Source: Subdoligranulum variabile (GTDB lineage Bacteria; Bacillota; Clostridia; Oscillospirales; Ruminococcaceae). Taken from it: a stretch of DNA of 50,790 nucleotides. Position 1 is the stretch's first letter, and every line of letters begins with the position of its first letter. A program made the translations under genes and the position numbers. The notes beneath the pieces were generated by a model that did no database searches, was not told the DNA's origin, and saw only the letters and a program-made list of their open reading frames with translations. The DNA is taken from contig QAKI01000069.1 of assembly GCA_003343905.1 (NCBI GenBank), forward strand, positions 1 through 50,790, written 5' to 3'. Below are positions 1 to 7,932 of the stretch, piece by piece.

Positions 1-252
1 CCCAACTTGCGATTTTTCCGATACGCTATTGTCCCCCTTGTGGTTTCCCTCCGAGGTAAATCGGATGACGCTAAAGTGACGCTTTTCACGTCTTTGATAC
101 TTTTCTTTACCGGCTTGCTAAAGCCGGGTTCCCAAAATGCCCACACACCGCCTTTGGATGAAAAGCGGCGCTTCTGGACGCGCGATAGAATACGATCATA
201 CAGGGGCAGGCCGCGCCGGTCTGCCCCGCCCGGAAGAAAGGAGTCCCGGCCT
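1..252. other. upstream region of hisB, no gene recognised
   Basis: The hisB frame stays open back to position 7 but that extension has no protein-like character, so I treat it as non-coding. A 7-bp hairpin (CCGGCTT 110-116, AAGCCGG 121-127) followed by GTTCCC is visible and may be the end of an upstream transcription unit. The TTCTTT-rich stretch 90-108 loosely recalls the element called D below, but the match is too weak to claim a copy. Confidence 0.4.
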
Positions 253-840
253 ATGGCACGCACGGCAACGGTCACCCGCAACACCCGCGAAACGCAGATC
301 ACCCTGACGCTGGCACTGGACGGCACCGGCAAGACCGAACTGGATACCGGCATCGGCTTTTTTGACCACATGCTGGACGGCTTCGCCCGCCACGGCCTGT
401 TCGATTTGACCGTACACTGCCGCGGCGATCTGAACGTGGACTGCCACCACACGATCGAGGACGTGGGCATCGCCCTGGGGACCGCGCTGCGGCAGGCCCT
501 GGGCGACAAGGCGGGCCTTGTGCGGTACGGAAGCTGCCTGCTGCCCATGGACGAAACGCTGGCCCTGTGCGCCGTGGACCTGGGCGGGCGGCCCTACTTT
601 GTGTATGACGCGGCCTTTGCGGCGCCGTCCTGCGGCGGCATGGACACCCAGATGGCGCGGGAGTTCTTCTATGCCGTAAGCTATGCGGCGGCCATGAACC
701 TGCACTTGAAAGTTCTGTACGGCGAAAACGACCACCACAAGCTGGAGGCGCTGTTCAAAGCCTTCGGCAAGGCGCTGGACGCCGCCACGCGCACCGATCC
801 CCGGATCGAGGGTGTGCTTTCGACCAAAGGCGCGCTGTGA
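253..840 (+). CDS. hisB: imidazoleglycerol-phosphate dehydratase
   Basis: Dehydrates imidazole glycerol phosphate to imidazole acetol phosphate in histidine biosynthesis; cytosolic, Mn-dependent in the family. The 195-residue protein has the full single-domain length of monofunctional HisB. Both metal-binding signatures are present: DCHHTIED near residue 65 and ENDHHKLEAL near residue 160, plus the N-terminal GIGFFDHML block. The ATG at 253 is chosen because AGAAAGGAG lies just upstream (234-242) and MARTATVTRNT is the usual family start. The next gene is not a his gene, so if a his operon exists it lies upstream, outside the window. Identification is very secure. Confidence 0.96.
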   Translation: MARTATVTRNTRETQITLTLALDGTGKTELDTGIGFFDHMLDGFARHGLFDLTVHCRGDLNVDCHHTIEDVGIALGTALRQALGDKAGLVRYGSCLLPMDETLALCAVDLGGRPYFVYDAAFAAPSCGGMDTQMAREFFYAVSYAAAMNLHLKVLYGENDHHKLEALFKAFGKALDAATRTDPRIEGVLSTKGAL

Positions 841-867
841 GCGGCGCGGGCTTTTGCGGCCCTACAT

Positions 868-873
868 TATAAT
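868..873 (+). promoter_or_regulatory. -10 element upstream of DUF1905 gene
   Basis: A perfect TATAAT lies in the short gap after hisB, 54 bases before the GTG of the next gene. No good -35 is seen 17 bp upstream (the region is GC-rich), so this is a tentative promoter. Confidence 0.4.
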
Positions 874-927
874 AGAGAGAACTGCGGCGGGCCCGGCGGC
901 CGCCGCCGAAAGCTGGTGTCGTAGCCT

Positions 928-1215
928 GTGGAAAAAAGCTATACCTTTACCTCTGTGATCTATCCCGTGCCCGAAAAGGGCGGCGCCTATGTATGTTTCC
1001 CGTATGACATTCGGAAGGAGTTCGGCCGGGGCCGGGTCAAGGCGGAGATCACCTTTGACGGCGAACCGTACTCCGGCAGTATCGTCAATATGGGCGTCAA
1101 AAATGAGGATGGTTCCATCCGCTATATCATCGGGATACGCAAGGACATCCGCGCGAAGATCGGGAAACAGCCGGGCGACACCGTGCGCGTCACGGTCCGG
1201 CCCGTTTTGCCCTGA
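928..1215 (+). CDS. DUF1905-domain protein
   Basis: A 95-residue protein that resembles the DUF1905 fold across its full length: YTFTSVIYPVPEKGGAYV at the N-terminus, a central GSIVNMG strand, then RYIIGIRKDIRAKIGKQPGD and VRVTV, which correspond to the family's 'l..nk.lRkalg...GDtV.V.l' ending. The function of DUF1905 is unknown; it often occurs alone or fused to bacteriocin-protection domains. The GTG at 928 is the first possible start, because an in-frame TAG sits at 922-924. The ribosome binding site is poor. The gene stands alone between hisB and a repeat-filled gap and ends in a hairpin. Confidence 0.8.
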   Translation: MEKSYTFTSVIYPVPEKGGAYVCFPYDIRKEFGRGRVKAEITFDGEPYSGSIVNMGVKNEDGSIRYIIGIRKDIRAKIGKQPGDTVRVTVRPVLP

Positions 1216-1237
1216 CGCGGGACCGTTCAGGGAAGAA

Positions 1238-1274
1238 TCCCCCATCGTCTGCCTTATGGCAGGCGGTGGGGGTT
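1238..1274 (+). terminator. hairpin after DUF1905 gene
   Basis: A 15-bp stem (CCCCCATCGTCTGCC with GGCAGGCGGTGGGGG, two G-U pairs) with loop TTAT begins 23 bases after the stop. Only a weak T-rich tail (TTCGTGT) follows. Confidence 0.55.
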
Positions 1275-1421
1275 CGTGTGTTTGGACGGAAGGCTTATGG
1301 AATGCGGCCTGTTTATGTGCCGCCTGCGGCCGGGTGGGAACGATGGTATGGCGTGCCTGCCGGAATGGTGGGAACGTCCCTGCGGTCTGGACCCCTCCGG
1401 GTATGGCAAAGCAAAGAGCGG

Positions 1422-1598
1422 CGGGGTCTTGATCCCGTCGCGGGCACATCCCGGCAGACGAAGTGCTTCAGGTAACAACACCCCTCAGGCTGCGCCTGCG
1501 GCGCATCCAGCTCCCCTAAAAGGGGAGCCTTTGACGGGTTGCAGAGTAAAGCCTCCCCTCCCAGGGGAGGTGTCTGCCGCAGGCAGACGGAAGGGTGG
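1422..1598 (-). repeat. repeat: degenerate module B plus module A
   Basis: A degenerate B hairpin (GGCGGGGTCTTGATCCCGTC, 1425-1444) is followed by a linker containing CCCGGCAG and then a 120-bp module A (1479-1598). A carries CAGCTCCCCT..AGGGGAG and GCCTCCCCT..AGGGGAGG sub-hairpins and a GTCTGCCGCAGGCAGAC palindrome. The same order and linker occur at 28985-29192 and, inverted, at 33933-34161. I call it minus because the copies at 34 kb run the other way. No plausible protein. Confidence 0.75.
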
Positions 1599-1635
1599 GA
1601 ACTTTCCAGGTGACGATCACGCTGCCTTTTGCAAG

Positions 1636-1817
1636 ACCCCTCAGGCCGCTGCGCGGCCTTGGCCAGGTTGCGGTTCGCGCATCATGCTGCGCGCCTTGGT
1701 ACGGCGCTTGCATTCTGCGACCGCTGCCCCTACTTCGTCTCGCTGCATCCGCCGCAGGCGGCGCTCGACTCCGTAGCCCCTAAAGGGGAGCCTTTCGGCG
1801 GGGTCAAGACCCCGCCC
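1636..1817 (-). repeat. repeat: module A fragments enclosing module C, then module B
   Basis: A left A half (GACCCCTCAGGCCGCTGC, from 1635) leads into a module C copy (1666-1781, reverse orientation) and then an A remnant CCCCTAAAGGGGAGCC fused directly to B (GGCGGGGTC AA GACCCCGCC, 1798-1817). C matches 18410-18524 reverse-complemented over about 115 bases by eye. The A/C junction (AGGGGCT.CGGAG) is the same as at 34320-34340. Confidence 0.7.
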
Positions 1818-2010
1818 TACAGCGTCGCCGGGAACGTCCTGCATACCGCAGCGACGGTTTGACCGCGCGCCCCGCGGGAATCATAAAACACTCCACAAAA
1901 ATATTTCCCCCGACACAACCCACGGCCTGCCGTTTCCGGCGGGCCGCTTTTTTGTGCAAATGCCCACGCAGGCCCGCCGGGAACGGGCAACCGAAATCTG
2001 CCCAAACAAA
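1818..2010. other. intergenic with one plus-strand hairpin
   Basis: No gene seen. A plus-strand hairpin at 1923-1946 (CGGCCTGCCG / CCGGCGGGCCG) with a T-run at 1948-1953 looks like an intrinsic terminator, although no plus-strand gene lies directly upstream. Confidence 0.5.
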
Positions 2011-2011
2011 A

Positions 2012-2052
2012 CCGCAGGGCGGGCCTATAGGCCCGCCCTGCGGCGGCTTTTT
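2012..2052 (-). terminator. terminator of citrate synthase gene
   Basis: Perfect 14-bp stem (CCGCAGGGCGGGCC / GGCCCGCCCTGCGG, loop TATA) 53 bases after the gltA stop, followed in the minus direction by TTTTGTTT. A T-run on the plus side (2048-2052) suggests it works both ways. Confidence 0.85.
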
Positions 2053-2096
2053 ATTGTTGAAACGATGTAAAACGGCAGTATGCGCGCCGCCGGGCA

Positions 2097-3470
2097 TCAC
2101 CGATCCTGCAGGGTGATGTAGGGCTGCGGTTTGCCCACATACTTGTAGGCCGGGCGGATGATGCGGTTGGCAAACTCGACTTCCTCCACGCGGTGGGCGC
2201 ACCAGCCCGGCACGCGGGCGATGGCGAACAGCGGGGTGTACAGGTCCTCGCTGATGCCCAGCATGCGGTAGATCAGCCCGCTGAACAGGTCCACGTTGGC
2301 GCATACTTTCTTGGGGCCGTGCTTCTCCTCCGCAAAGACCTGCGGGGCCAGGCGTTCGATGCTGCACAGCATCTCGAACTCCTTGTCAAAGCCCTTGGCG
2401 TGGGCCATGCGGCGGGCGTGGTTCTTCAAGATCTGGGCGCGCGGGTCGCTCACGGTGTACACCGCGTGGCCCATGCCGTAGATCAGGCCGCTGCCGTCCC
2501 CGGCTTCTTTGCGCAGGATCTTGCGCAGGAATTCCCGCACTTCGCCGTCGTCGCCGGGGTCCTGCACGTGCTGCAGGATGTAGTCCAACTGGTGCATGAC
2601 CCGCAGGTTTGCGCCGCCGTGCTTGGGGCCTTTCAGCGCGCCGATGGCCGCCGAGATGGCCGCATAGGTATCGGTGCCGGAACTGGAAAGCACGCGGCAG
2701 GTGAAAGTGGAGCAGTTGCCGCCGCCGTGGTCCGCGTGTACCATCAGGCACAGGTCCAGCAGGCGGGCTTCCTCGCGCGTGAACTTCTGGTCGGCGCGGT
2801 AGGTGCTCAGGATATGTTCCGCCGTGCTCTGGCCCTCGGTGGGCAGGTGGAAATACATGCTGGCGTGGTCATAGACCCGCCGCTTGATCTGGTAGGCGTT
2901 CACCATCATCGTGGGCAGTTCCGCGATCAGGTTCACGCTCTGGCGCAGGATGTTGGGCAGGCTCAGGTCCTCGGCGTGTTCGTCGTAGCTGTACATGGCC
3001 AGCACGCTGCGGGCCATCTTGTTCATCAGGTCCGGCGACGGCGAATTCAGGATCATATCGTCCGCAAAGCCCTGGGGCAGTTCGCGGTGATGCTCCAGCA
3101 GCTTGCAGAATTTGGCGTGCTGCTCCCGGTCGGGCAGCGAGCCGAACAGCAGCAGCCAGACCACTTCCTCAAACAGAAAGCGGTCGTGGTTGTCGGCTTC
3201 AGCCGCCAGGGTGTCGATGTCCACGCCGCGGTAGACAAGGCGGCCCGGGATCGGCACGATGGAACCGTCCTCCGCGCGGTCATAGCCGATAACGCTGGAC
3301 ACGTTGGTGATGCCCGCCAGAACGCCGGTGCCGTCGGGGTTGCGCAGCCCGCGCTTGACCCCCATCTGGTCGGCCAGGCGGGCGTCCAGATGGGCGTTGT
3401 GCTCCAGATATTCATGGCAGAGCAGTTCCATTTCCTCCGGCTCCAGCGCCGGAACGTCAGGGTAATACAT
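2097..3470 (-). CDS. gltA: citrate synthase
   Basis: Condenses acetyl-CoA with oxaloacetate to citrate. The 457-residue protein has the substrate histidine block LKGPKHGGAN (near residue 287), MGHAVYTVSDPRA, and the C-terminal ARVPGWCAHRVEE signature containing the conserved arginines. It carries an N-terminal extension of about 60 residues typical of clostridial members. An upstream in-frame start would add 34 residues, but GGAAAGGAGC sits 7 bases before the ATG at 3470, which decides the start. It is divergent from the aconitase gene, and together they would give isocitrate for 2-oxoglutarate and glutamate synthesis. No isocitrate dehydrogenase gene is in the window. 2-Methylcitrate activity cannot be excluded from sequence. 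Confidence 0.93.
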   Translation of the reverse strand: MYYPDVPALEPEEMELLCHEYLEHNAHLDARLADQMGVKRGLRNPDGTGVLAGITNVSSVIGYDRAEDGSIVPIPGRLVYRGVDIDTLAAEADNHDRFLFEEVVWLLLFGSLPDREQHAKFCKLLEHHRELPQGFADDMILNSPSPDLMNKMARSVLAMYSYDEHAEDLSLPNILRQSVNLIAELPTMMVNAYQIKRRVYDHASMYFHLPTEGQSTAEHILSTYRADQKFTREEARLLDLCLMVHADHGGGNCSTFTCRVLSSSGTDTYAAISAAIGALKGPKHGGANLRVMHQLDYILQHVQDPGDDGEVREFLRKILRKEAGDGSGLIYGMGHAVYTVSDPRAQILKNHARRMAHAKGFDKEFEMLCSIERLAPQVFAEEKHGPKKVCANVDLFSGLIYRMLGISEDLYTPLFAIARVPGWCAHRVEEVEFANRIIRPAYKYVGKPQPYITLQDR

Positions 3471-3543
3471 CAGCGTGCTCCTTTCCTGTTCGGGTCTGCG
3501 GGGCAGGCGCGCCGGGCGGCGCGGCTCCCCGGATACTGGTTTC

Positions 3544-3572
3544 ATTTTATAATATTTTCGACCTTTCGTCAA
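3544..3572 (-). promoter_or_regulatory. promoter of gltA
   Basis: On the minus strand TTGACG (3567-3572), a 17-bp spacer and TAAAAT (3544-3549), about 75 bases upstream of the ATG. Good sigma-A match. Confidence 0.8.
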
Positions 3573-3664
3573 GGAACACTTAAAATATTTCCGCTTTTTG
3601 CGGCGGTCGGCTTTATTTAATTAAGACGCCCCGGCGCGCACGGCCGTCCGGCGGCAAAACTGCG

Positions 3665-3693
3665 TTGACAATCCCGTATAAAGCGGGTATAGT
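3665..3693 (+). promoter_or_regulatory. promoter of aconitase gene
   Basis: TTGACA (3665-3670), a 17-bp spacer and TATAGT (3688-3693). The spacer contains a short inverted repeat (ATCCCG / CGGGTAT) that could bind a repressor. It lies about 100 bases from the divergent gltA promoter, so the pair could be co-regulated. Confidence 0.85.
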
Positions 3694-3780
3694 GTAGTAA
3701 GAATGGAAGAGCCGCCCCCAAACGGGCGGCAAAGGAACCCACGGCGGGGCGCGCCCTGCCGGGAAATGGAGGGAAAACCC

Positions 3781-6027
3781 ATGAAACTCTGGCCAAACGG
3801 CATGTATCTGGTGAACGGCAGACCCCAGCAGGAAGCCCCCGCGGGGACGACCGAGGCGGAGGCCCGCCGCGGCACCATCGCGTACGGCATCCTGGAAGCC
3901 CACAACACCAGCGGCGATATGGAAAACCTGCGCATGAAGTTCGACTCGATGACCAGCCACGACATCACCTATGTGGGCATCATCCAGACGGCCCGGGCGT
4001 CCGGCATGGAGCGGTTCCCCCTGCCGTATGTCATGACCAACTGCCACAACTCGCTGTGCGCGGTGGGCGGCACCATCAATGAGGACGACCACCAGTTCGC
4101 CCTTTCGGCGGCCCACAAATACGGCGGTATCTATGTACCGCCGAACATGGCCGTCATCCACAGCTATAACCGCGAGATGATGGCCGGCTGCGGCCGGATG
4201 ATCCTGGGGTCGGACTCCCACACCCGCTACGGCGCGCTGGGTACCATCGCCGTGGGCGAGGGCGGCGGCGAACTGGCCAAGCAGCTCGTGGGCCGTACCT
4301 ATGATATGGCCCGCCCCGGCGTGGTGGCCGTCTACCTGACCGGCAAGCCGAACCCCGGCGTAGGCCCCCACGACGTGGCCCTGGCGCTGGTGGGCGCCAC
4401 CTACGCCAACGGCTATGTGAAGAACAAGGTCATGGAATTCATCGGCCCCGGCGTGGCGAACCTGTCGGCGGATTACCGCAACGGCATCGATGTCATGACG
4501 ACCGAGACCACCTGCTGGTCCTCCATCTGGCAGACAGATGAAGTCACCCGCCAGTATTTCGCGGAGCATGGCCGCCCCGACGCATACCGGGAACTGGCCC
4601 CGGCGGACGTGGCCTATTACGACGGCTGCATCGAGCTGGATCTTTCGACGGTGGAGTGCATGATCGCGCTGCCCATGCACCCCAGCTACGCCTACCCCAT
4701 CCGGGAACTGAAAGCCAACGCCCGCGACATCCTGTATGAAGCCCAGCAGCAGGCCAACCGCCAGTTGGCGGGCCGCGTGCAGATGGACCTTGTCAGCAAG
4801 ATCCAGCCCGACGGCAGCATCTATGTGGAACAGGGCGTCGTGGCGGGCTGCTCCGGCGGCACCTATGAGAACATCTGCGCGGTGGCCGAGATCCTGCGCG
4901 GCAAGAGCTGCGGCAACGGCGCGTTCAAGTTCAGCGTCTACCCCGACAGCATGCCTACCTATCTGGAACTGGTCAAGAACGGCGCGGTGGCGGACATCGT
5001 CAGCGCGGGCGGCATCTTCCGCGAATGCTTCTGCGGCCCCTGCTTCGGCGCGGGCGACACCCCGGCCAACGGGGAGTTCAGCATTCGCCACACCACCCGC
5101 AACTTCCCCAACCGCGAAGGCTCCAAGCCCGGCGAGGGCCAGATCAGCGCCGTGGCCCTGATGGACGCCCGTTCCATCGCGGCCACCGCGGCCAACGGCG
5201 GCCGTCTGACCGCCGCCAGCGAGGTCTGCGACCACGAGTACACCGCCCCGGCCTACCACTTCGATCAGGGCGTGTACGACAAGCGCGTTTATAACGGCTG
5301 GGGCCGCCCCGAACCGGAGTACGCCCTCAAGTTCGGCCCCAACATCAAGGACTGGCCCGAACAGCCCGCCCTGAGCGACGACCTGCTGGTGAAGGTCGTC
5401 AGCTATATCACCGACCCGGTGACCACCACCGACGAGCTGATCCCCTCGGGCGAAACTTCTTCGTTCCGCTCCAACCCCCTGCGCCTGGCGGAGTTCACGC
5501 TCTCCCGCAAGGACCCGGCCTATGTGCCCAGCGCCAAGGCCGTGCAGGTGATGGACGCCGCCCGCCGCAACGGCGCGCTGCCGGAGGAGATCCGCAAGGT
5601 CTACGCCGCGCTGGAAAAGGCGGGCTTCCATCCCGTCCCGCACAGCACCAACGTCGGCTCGGCCATCTTTGCCAACAAGCCCGGCGACGGCTCTGCCCGC
5701 GAGCAGGCCGCAAGCTGCCAGCGCGTGCTGGGCGGCGCAGCCAACTTTGCCTGCGAGTACGCCACCAAGCGTTACCGCTCCAACTGCATCAACTGGGGCA
5801 TGCTGCCCTTCCTGCTGGATACGCCGGACGTTCTGGAAAAGGGCGACTATGTGTTCCTGCCCGGTGTGCGCGCGGCGCTGCTGAACGCGGCGGAGAACAT
5901 CGAAGCCGTGGCGGTCAAGCCCGACGGCGAAGTGACGCGCTTCACGGTGCGCCTGGGCGACATGACCGACGCCGAGCGCCAGATTTTGGCGGACGGCTGC
6001 CTGATCAACTACTATAAAAACCACTAA
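3781..6027 (+). CDS. aconitase-family hydratase (YbhJ-like)
   Basis: Predicted to interconvert citrate and isocitrate with a [4Fe-4S] cluster. All three cluster ligands are visible: C357 in AGCSGGTYEN, then C418 and C421 in ECFCGPCFG. The GSDSHTRYGALGTIAVGEGG block and the RNFPNREG loop match the aconitase active site. At 748 residues it resembles the YbhJ-type 'hydratase' branch common in Clostridia rather than the ~890-residue AcnA. The ATG at 3781 is chosen over an earlier in-frame ATG (3766) because GGAGGG lies 7-8 bases upstream. Divergent from citrate synthase, which supports the citrate-to-isocitrate role. Substrate specificity within the superfamily is inferred from this context. Confidence 0.88.
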   Translation: MKLWPNGMYLVNGRPQQEAPAGTTEAEARRGTIAYGILEAHNTSGDMENLRMKFDSMTSHDITYVGIIQTARASGMERFPLPYVMTNCHNSLCAVGGTINEDDHQFALSAAHKYGGIYVPPNMAVIHSYNREMMAGCGRMILGSDSHTRYGALGTIAVGEGGGELAKQLVGRTYDMARPGVVAVYLTGKPNPGVGPHDVALALVGATYANGYVKNKVMEFIGPGVANLSADYRNGIDVMTTETTCWSSIWQTDEVTRQYFAEHGRPDAYRELAPADVAYYDGCIELDLSTVECMIALPMHPSYAYPIRELKANARDILYEAQQQANRQLAGRVQMDLVSKIQPDGSIYVEQGVVAGCSGGTYENICAVAEILRGKSCGNGAFKFSVYPDSMPTYLELVKNGAVADIVSAGGIFRECFCGPCFGAGDTPANGEFSIRHTTRNFPNREGSKPGEGQISAVALMDARSIAATAANGGRLTAASEVCDHEYTAPAYHFDQGVYDKRVYNGWGRPEPEYALKFGPNIKDWPEQPALSDDLLVKVVSYITDPVTTTDELIPSGETSSFRSNPLRLAEFTLSRKDPAYVPSAKAVQVMDAARRNGALPEEIRKVYAALEKAGFHPVPHSTNVGSAIFANKPGDGSAREQAASCQRVLGGAANFACEYATKRYRSNCINWGMLPFLLDTPDVLEKGDYVFLPGVRAALLNAAENIEAVAVKPDGEVTRFTVRLGDMTDAERQILADGCLINYYKNH

Positions 6028-6035
6028 AAAACAGG

Positions 6036-6068
6036 CCGGGCGGCTGCATGGCAGCAGCCCGGATTTTT
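6036..6068 (+). terminator. terminator of aconitase gene
   Basis: CCGGGCgGCTGC (6036-6047) pairs with GCAGCaGCCCGG (6051-6062) apart from one G/A mismatch, followed by ATTTTTGC, 8 bases after the stop codon. Confidence 0.85.
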
Positions 6069-6087
6069 GCTGTCTTACGTCGAATCG

Positions 6088-6123
6088 CAGGCGGGAACTT
6101 CTACCGGAAGTTTCCGCCTGTTT
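6088..6123 (+). terminator. second hairpin after aconitase gene
   Basis: About 14-bp stem (CAGGCGGGAACTTC with GGAAGTTTCCGCCTG, one G-U) then TTTCTG. It sits just beyond the tetR stop on the other strand, but the T-run is on the plus side, so it probably backs up the first terminator. Confidence 0.55.
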
Positions 6124-6128
6124 CTGCG

Positions 6129-6656
6129 TCACAGGGCGTTTTTTTCGGCGCGCTGTGCTTCGGCGATCATCTGCGCCAGTTCGGTGCCGCTTTCCTGCAT
6201 GCCCCGCTTCATCCATTCGACGATCCAACCGAACAGCAGGTAGGCGATGGAGGAACGAAGATAGGCGACCGCGTTTGGCAGGTCCGGCGAAATTTCGATC
6301 TGTTCCAGAAGCGTATTCAATACGAGATTTTCCAGCCCGGCCCGGTATAAGGCAAGGTAAAAGTCAGAATGTTCCTTGTAAAAGTCCAACAGACTGACGA
6401 GAATTTCCGAGGGGGCGGCGTGTTCCTGGCTCTCGTAACGCTGTTTCCATACACCGGCCAGACGGTTCGCTTCCTGCCGCAGCACATCCTCTTTGCTGGT
6501 AAAGTTCCGATAAAAAGAGGCACGCCCTACACAGGCGCGTTCGGTCAGGTTGCTGATAACGATTGTGGAAAGGTCCTGCTCCTGCATCATATCCAGCAGC
6601 GTATGCAGGATCTGGCTGCGTACATAGCTGTTTTTTTCCTGATTGCTCCCCTTCAT
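6129..6656 (-). CDS. TetR/AcrR-family transcriptional regulator
   Basis: The 175-residue protein opens with a TetR-type helix-turn-helix: SYVRSQILHTLLDMMQEQDL, then IVISNLTERACVGRASFYRNFTSKEDVL, the SFYRNF motif being the recognition helix. The rest is an alpha-helical ligand domain with a C-terminal segment like TetR_C_33 (FYLALYRAGLENL...LFGWIVEWMKRGM). A TTG at 6686 could add 10 residues; I prefer the ATG at 6656, though neither start has a strong ribosome binding site. It is divergent from the small-peptide/esterase unit, whose promoter lies within 50-75 bases, so it probably represses that unit and perhaps itself. The inducer is unknown. Confidence 0.88.
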   Translation of the reverse strand: MKGSNQEKNSYVRSQILHTLLDMMQEQDLSTIVISNLTERACVGRASFYRNFTSKEDVLRQEANRLAGVWKQRYESQEHAAPSEILVSLLDFYKEHSDFYLALYRAGLENLVLNTLLEQIEISPDLPNAVAYLRSSIAYLLFGWIVEWMKRGMQESGTELAQMIAEAQRAEKNAL

Positions 6657-6699
6657 GGTGTAAACAAAACCCCCTGTTTGTCTCAATTTGCTGAAACGA

Positions 6700-6728
6700 T
6701 TGACTCATCCCTGTCAGAATGATACAAT
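6700..6728 (+). promoter_or_regulatory. promoter of esterase unit, candidate TetR operator
   Basis: TTGACT (6700-6705), a 17-bp spacer and TACAAT (6723-6728). An interrupted palindrome TGAC-N8-GTCA (6701-6716) overlaps the -35 and is a candidate operator for the divergent TetR protein. Confidence 0.7.
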
Positions 6729-6760
6729 TGTCCCATCAAAATGTCAAGGAGGAAAATGCT

Positions 6761-6895
6761 ATGTCGGGTACAGCAAAACGGCTGATCGTCCTGGCGGTGG
6801 TCGCGGTTGCGGCTTTCGTATCGGGGCGTCTGACCGTCAGGGCGGCCCTGAACCTGCTGCTGGGCGGTACGCTGTTCGGGGGGAACTTTCTGTGA
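6761..6895 (+). CDS. small hydrophobic peptide
   Basis: A 44-residue ORF with an excellent ribosome binding site (AAGGAGGA, 6746-6753) directly downstream of a good promoter. Product: MSGTAKRLIVLAVVAVAA..., a basic N-terminus followed by one transmembrane or signal-like helix, then a second mildly hydrophobic stretch (ALNLLLGGTLFGGNFL). The stop overlaps a GTG that is in frame with the following esterase, so translational coupling is plausible. I recognise no family. It may be a membrane microprotein linked to the esterase or a leader peptide. Confidence 0.6.
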   Translation: MSGTAKRLIVLAVVAVAAFVSGRLTVRAALNLLLGGTLFGGNFL

Positions 6896-6918
6896 GAAGA
6901 ACGAAAGGAAAGGGCAGA

Positions 6919-7857
6919 ATGATGTGGGGATTGATCTATAGCGCGGTATTCGTTTCGGTGTTCGCCGTGTCCGCGGCGGTCAAAATGAAAGCGGACCCCT
7001 TCCATGGCAAATACACCGTGGATTGGAACGATTCGGTCGGGACCGTTTATACCGACCTGCCCTATGGGGACGGTCGGGCGAATACATTTGATCTGTACCT
7101 GCCCGCAGACCGCACGAAAGAACACTATGGCCTGATCGTCTATCTGCATGCAGGGGGCTTTACCAGCGGCGACAAAAGCGGCGACGAGGGGATTTTGAAG
7201 TGGCTGTGCGCCAAGGGCTACGTGACGGCGGGTATCAACTACACGCTGTTCAGCGAGGAAAATCCCACGGCAAGCGTATATTCGCAGACGATGGATGTAA
7301 AATCCGCCATGCCGCGGGTGGTGGCGGAAGCGGAAAAACGGGGCTACCCGCTTGACAGAATGGCGATCGCGGGCGGCAGCGCAGGCGGCACGCTGGCGCT
7401 GGTTTATGCCTACAGGGATGCGGACAGTGCGCCGGTCCCCGTAAAAATGGTGTTTGAAATGGTCGGGCCCGCCAGTTTCTATTATGAGGATTGGACCAAC
7501 TATGGCCTGGATAAAAGCCCGGAAGCCGCCGCAAAGCTGTTCGGCGCGATGTGCGGAACGACGCTCACGCCGGAAATGATCACGTCGGGGGAATATTTGG
7601 AGTATGTCAAACCGATCTCGGCGGATCGGTGGGTAAAGGAAGGCGCGGCCCCCGCGCTGCTGGCCTATGGGGCCTGCGATAAAGTCTGCCCGTATTTGAG
7701 CGTAAAGCCGCTGCTTGCGGCATTGGAGAAAAACGGGGTGCCGCATGATTATTTTGAATTTCCGCACTCCGGGCATGGGCTGCAAAACGACAACAAACTA
7801 TACGCACAGTATATGGATACCCTGGAAGAATATCTTGCAGCATACATGGACGCATAG
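6919..7857 (+). CDS. alpha/beta-hydrolase (esterase/lipase family), membrane-anchored
   Basis: Predicted carboxylester hydrolase of the acetyl-esterase / BD-FAE type. The 312-residue protein starts with a signal-anchor helix (MMWGLIYSAVFVSVFAVSAAV), so the catalytic domain should face outside. Motifs in order: HAGGF oxyanion-hole box (family HGGG), GGSAGG nucleophile elbow with Ser, an acid region near GACDKVCPYL, and SGHGL with the catalytic His. The ATG at 6919 has AAAGGAAAGGG upstream; a GTG at 6892 overlapping the previous stop is an alternative. It follows the small membrane peptide and is opposite a TetR regulator, which suggests an inducible activity. Substrate unknown. Confidence 0.85.
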   Translation: MMWGLIYSAVFVSVFAVSAAVKMKADPFHGKYTVDWNDSVGTVYTDLPYGDGRANTFDLYLPADRTKEHYGLIVYLHAGGFTSGDKSGDEGILKWLCAKGYVTAGINYTLFSEENPTASVYSQTMDVKSAMPRVVAEAEKRGYPLDRMAIAGGSAGGTLALVYAYRDADSAPVPVKMVFEMVGPASFYYEDWTNYGLDKSPEAAAKLFGAMCGTTLTPEMITSGEYLEYVKPISADRWVKEGAAPALLAYGACDKVCPYLSVKPLLAALEKNGVPHDYFEFPHSGHGLQNDNKLYAQYMDTLEEYLAAYMDA

Positions 7858-7932
7858 AACCATTCGGGACGGCACAGTGGGCCGCACATGGTTTTGACAG
7901 GGCAGGGGACAATAAAGAGCGTAGGAAACGTG

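Noticed and set aside
7..252. N-terminal extension of HisB by 82 residues
   Set aside because: Not homologous to HisB and the ribosome binding site lies at 234-242, just before the ATG at 253.
1254..1776. Several overlapping short ORFs in the repeat region
   Set aside because: Similar peptides recur wherever modules A and C occur (for example VKPPLPGEV and QTPPLRGEA), so they are repeat by-products without ribosome binding sites.
2193..3620. Long plus-strand frame antisense to citrate synthase
   Set aside because: Shadow of gltA; no family resemblance and no ribosome binding site.
3613..6228. 871-codon open frame antisense to the aconitase gene
   Set aside because: It is a shadow of a GC-rich gene; composition (Gly/Ala/His/Arg/Val) is non-protein-like and the sense strand has a complete family match.
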